Shown: piece after piece, positions 5,189 to 5,909 of the stretch
How the letters are laid out: each line of letters opens with the position of its first letter
How positions within the stretch are numbered: position 1 is the stretch's first letter
DNA from: Firmicutes bacterium CAG:449
GTDB lineage: Bacteria; Bacillota_I; Bacilli_A; RFN20; CAG-449
Assembly: GCA_000432895.1 (NCBI GenBank)
Contig: FR889425.1
Location: 9,986 to 15,894, forward strand
Direction: 5' to 3'
Length of the DNA stretch: 5,909 bases
Program-made: the position numbers and the translations under genes
Notes under the pieces: model-generated
Told to the model about the DNA's origin: nothing
Seen by the model: only the letters and a program-made list of their open reading frames with translations
Database searches by the model: none

Positions 5189-5909
5189 ATTCCTGACCTC
5201 TTAAACATTTTTTCTATGTCATAATTAGAAAAATGAATAATGGTTGGTCTTCCATGCGGACAGCAAGTTGGATTTTCACAAGCAAATAATGTTTTAATTA
5301 AATCTTCCATTTCTCTTATTTCTAAATGATCATTAGCTTTAATAGAAGCTTTACAAGCCATTGTCGCTATAACGTGTTTTCTTAAAACTTCTAAATCAAT
5401 TCTATCATCTTTAATCACTTGTTGAATTAATTCTTCAATATAACTCTCTTCATTATATTCTTTTATAAATAAAGGAATTGATGATACTTTAATAGTGTTT
5501 AATCCAAATGATTCAATTTCTAAGCCAATCTTATTCAATATTTTAATTTTATCATCTGTTAATCTTTTAACATCACTTGGTGAAAGAGTAATAATTAATG
5601 GAATTAATGGTGAGCAAACTTCAATTTTACGATTCAATAAATTCTTAAATTTTTCATAATTAACTCTTTCATTAGCCGCATGTTGATCAACAATATAAAA
5701 ACCATTACTTACTTCAATAATAATATAAGTATTATGAATTTGGCCAATTATTTTAAAATCAGGTAAGTTATCTTTTTTAAGAGAATTATCTTCTTCACTT
5801 ACTTCTTCATGAGTATCCTCTTTTTTTACTTCTTCATCAAAAGAAGTTAAATCAAAAGAAAAATCTTCTTTTACTTGATTATCTTGATAAATCTCTGTAC
5901 GAGGATTAA
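5185..5909 (-). CDS. mutL: DNA mismatch repair protein MutL, C-terminal part (5' end outside window)
   Basis: MutL couples MutS mismatch recognition to strand nicking or excision. Only the last 240 codons are visible. The frame is open to the right edge, so the TTG at 5637 is an internal leucine codon, not a start. First comes an acidic, low-complexity linker of about 48 residues, then the dimerisation/endonuclease domain starting near 5763 (GQIHNTYIIIE). The metal-binding endonuclease motif DQHA-x2-E-x4-E is intact at 5653-5688 (DQHAANERVNYE). Further conserved blocks are ACKASIKAND (about 5333-5362), CPHGRP (5245-5262) and the terminal FKR before the TGA stop. The nicking activity typical of bacteria without MutH is therefore predicted to be present. 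The beta-clamp-binding segment (5596-5616, CSPLIPL) has Cys where Q-x-x-[LI]-x-P has Gln. The stop overlaps the miaA start by 4 bases (ATGA), indicating coupling. The GHKL ATPase domain and the true start lie beyond the window. Confidence 0.96.
   Translation of the reverse strand, partial: NPRTEIYQDNQVKEDFSFDLTSFDEEVKKEDTHEEVSEEDNSLKKDNLPDFKIIGQIHNTYIIIEVSNGFYIVDQHAANERVNYEKFKNLLNRKIEVCSPLIPLIITLSPSDVKRLTDDKIKILNKIGLEIESFGLNTIKVSSIPLFIKEYNEESYIEELIQQVIKDDRIDLEVLRKHVIATMACKASIKANDHLEIREMEDLIKTLFACENPTCCPHGRPTIIHFSNYDIEKMFKRSGI
5196..5200 (-). promoter_or_regulatory. Shine-Dalgarno of miaA, inside mutL
   Basis: GAGGT on the minus strand, 7 bases before the miaA ATG and within the last codons of mutL. 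It supports the start at 5188 and translational coupling across the ATGA overlap. Confidence 0.7.

Noticed and set aside
5185..5637. A separate 150-residue protein starting at TTG 5637
   Set aside because: The frame continues upstream without a stop to the window edge and encodes the MutL DQHA-x2-E-x4-E motif, so 5637 is an internal codon of mutL.

Overview
The window is a compact, single-strand piece of a very AT-rich bacterial chromosome. Everything coding lies on the minus strand, so the genes read from the right edge to the left. Every gene resembles a low-GC Firmicutes (Bacilli) or Mollicutes-related homologue. Tryptophan is encoded by TGG, and the C-terminal end of MutL stops at TGA exactly where the family normally ends. 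This argues for the standard bacterial code rather than the UGA=Trp code of mycoplasmas. A lineage such as Acholeplasma/Izemoplasma-like, RF39-like or Erysipelotrichia-like bacteria would fit; this assignment is inference, not proof.

Layout in order of transcription: the C-terminal part of mutL (mismatch repair endonuclease, cut by the right edge), miaA (tRNA isopentenylation), fhs (formate-tetrahydrofolate ligase), folD (methylene-THF dehydrogenase/cyclohydrolase family), a small DUF951 gene, a 39-bp gap holding a hairpin, then an ABC transporter with ATPase and permease fused, which runs off the left edge. The first five genes are joined by a 4-base overlap (mutL/miaA), a 14-base overlap (miaA/fhs), direct abutment (fhs/folD) and an 11-base overlap (folD/DUF951). 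Shine-Dalgarno (SD) sequences lie inside the preceding genes, so they very probably form one translationally coupled operon. No gene-free stretch exceeds 39 bp. I see no RNA gene, insertion sequence, CRISPR array, attachment site or replication origin.

Functionally, mutL-miaA is a widely conserved pair (DNA mismatch repair and tRNA modification). fhs and folD are consecutive one-carbon enzymes linking formate, 10-formyl-THF, 5,10-methenyl-THF and 5,10-methylene-THF, which serve purine synthesis, initiator-tRNA formylation and thymidylate synthesis. The most interesting protein signal is in FolD. It keeps the cofactor-binding and overall fold motifs, but the catalytic Lys of the family is Ile and the active-site Gln is Thr, so its cyclohydrolase activity is in doubt. 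The most interesting nucleic-acid signal is the hairpin after DUF951. Its 3' arm and U-run are also the Shine-Dalgarno and spacer of the ABC transporter gene, so one element may both end the operon and control translation of the next gene.
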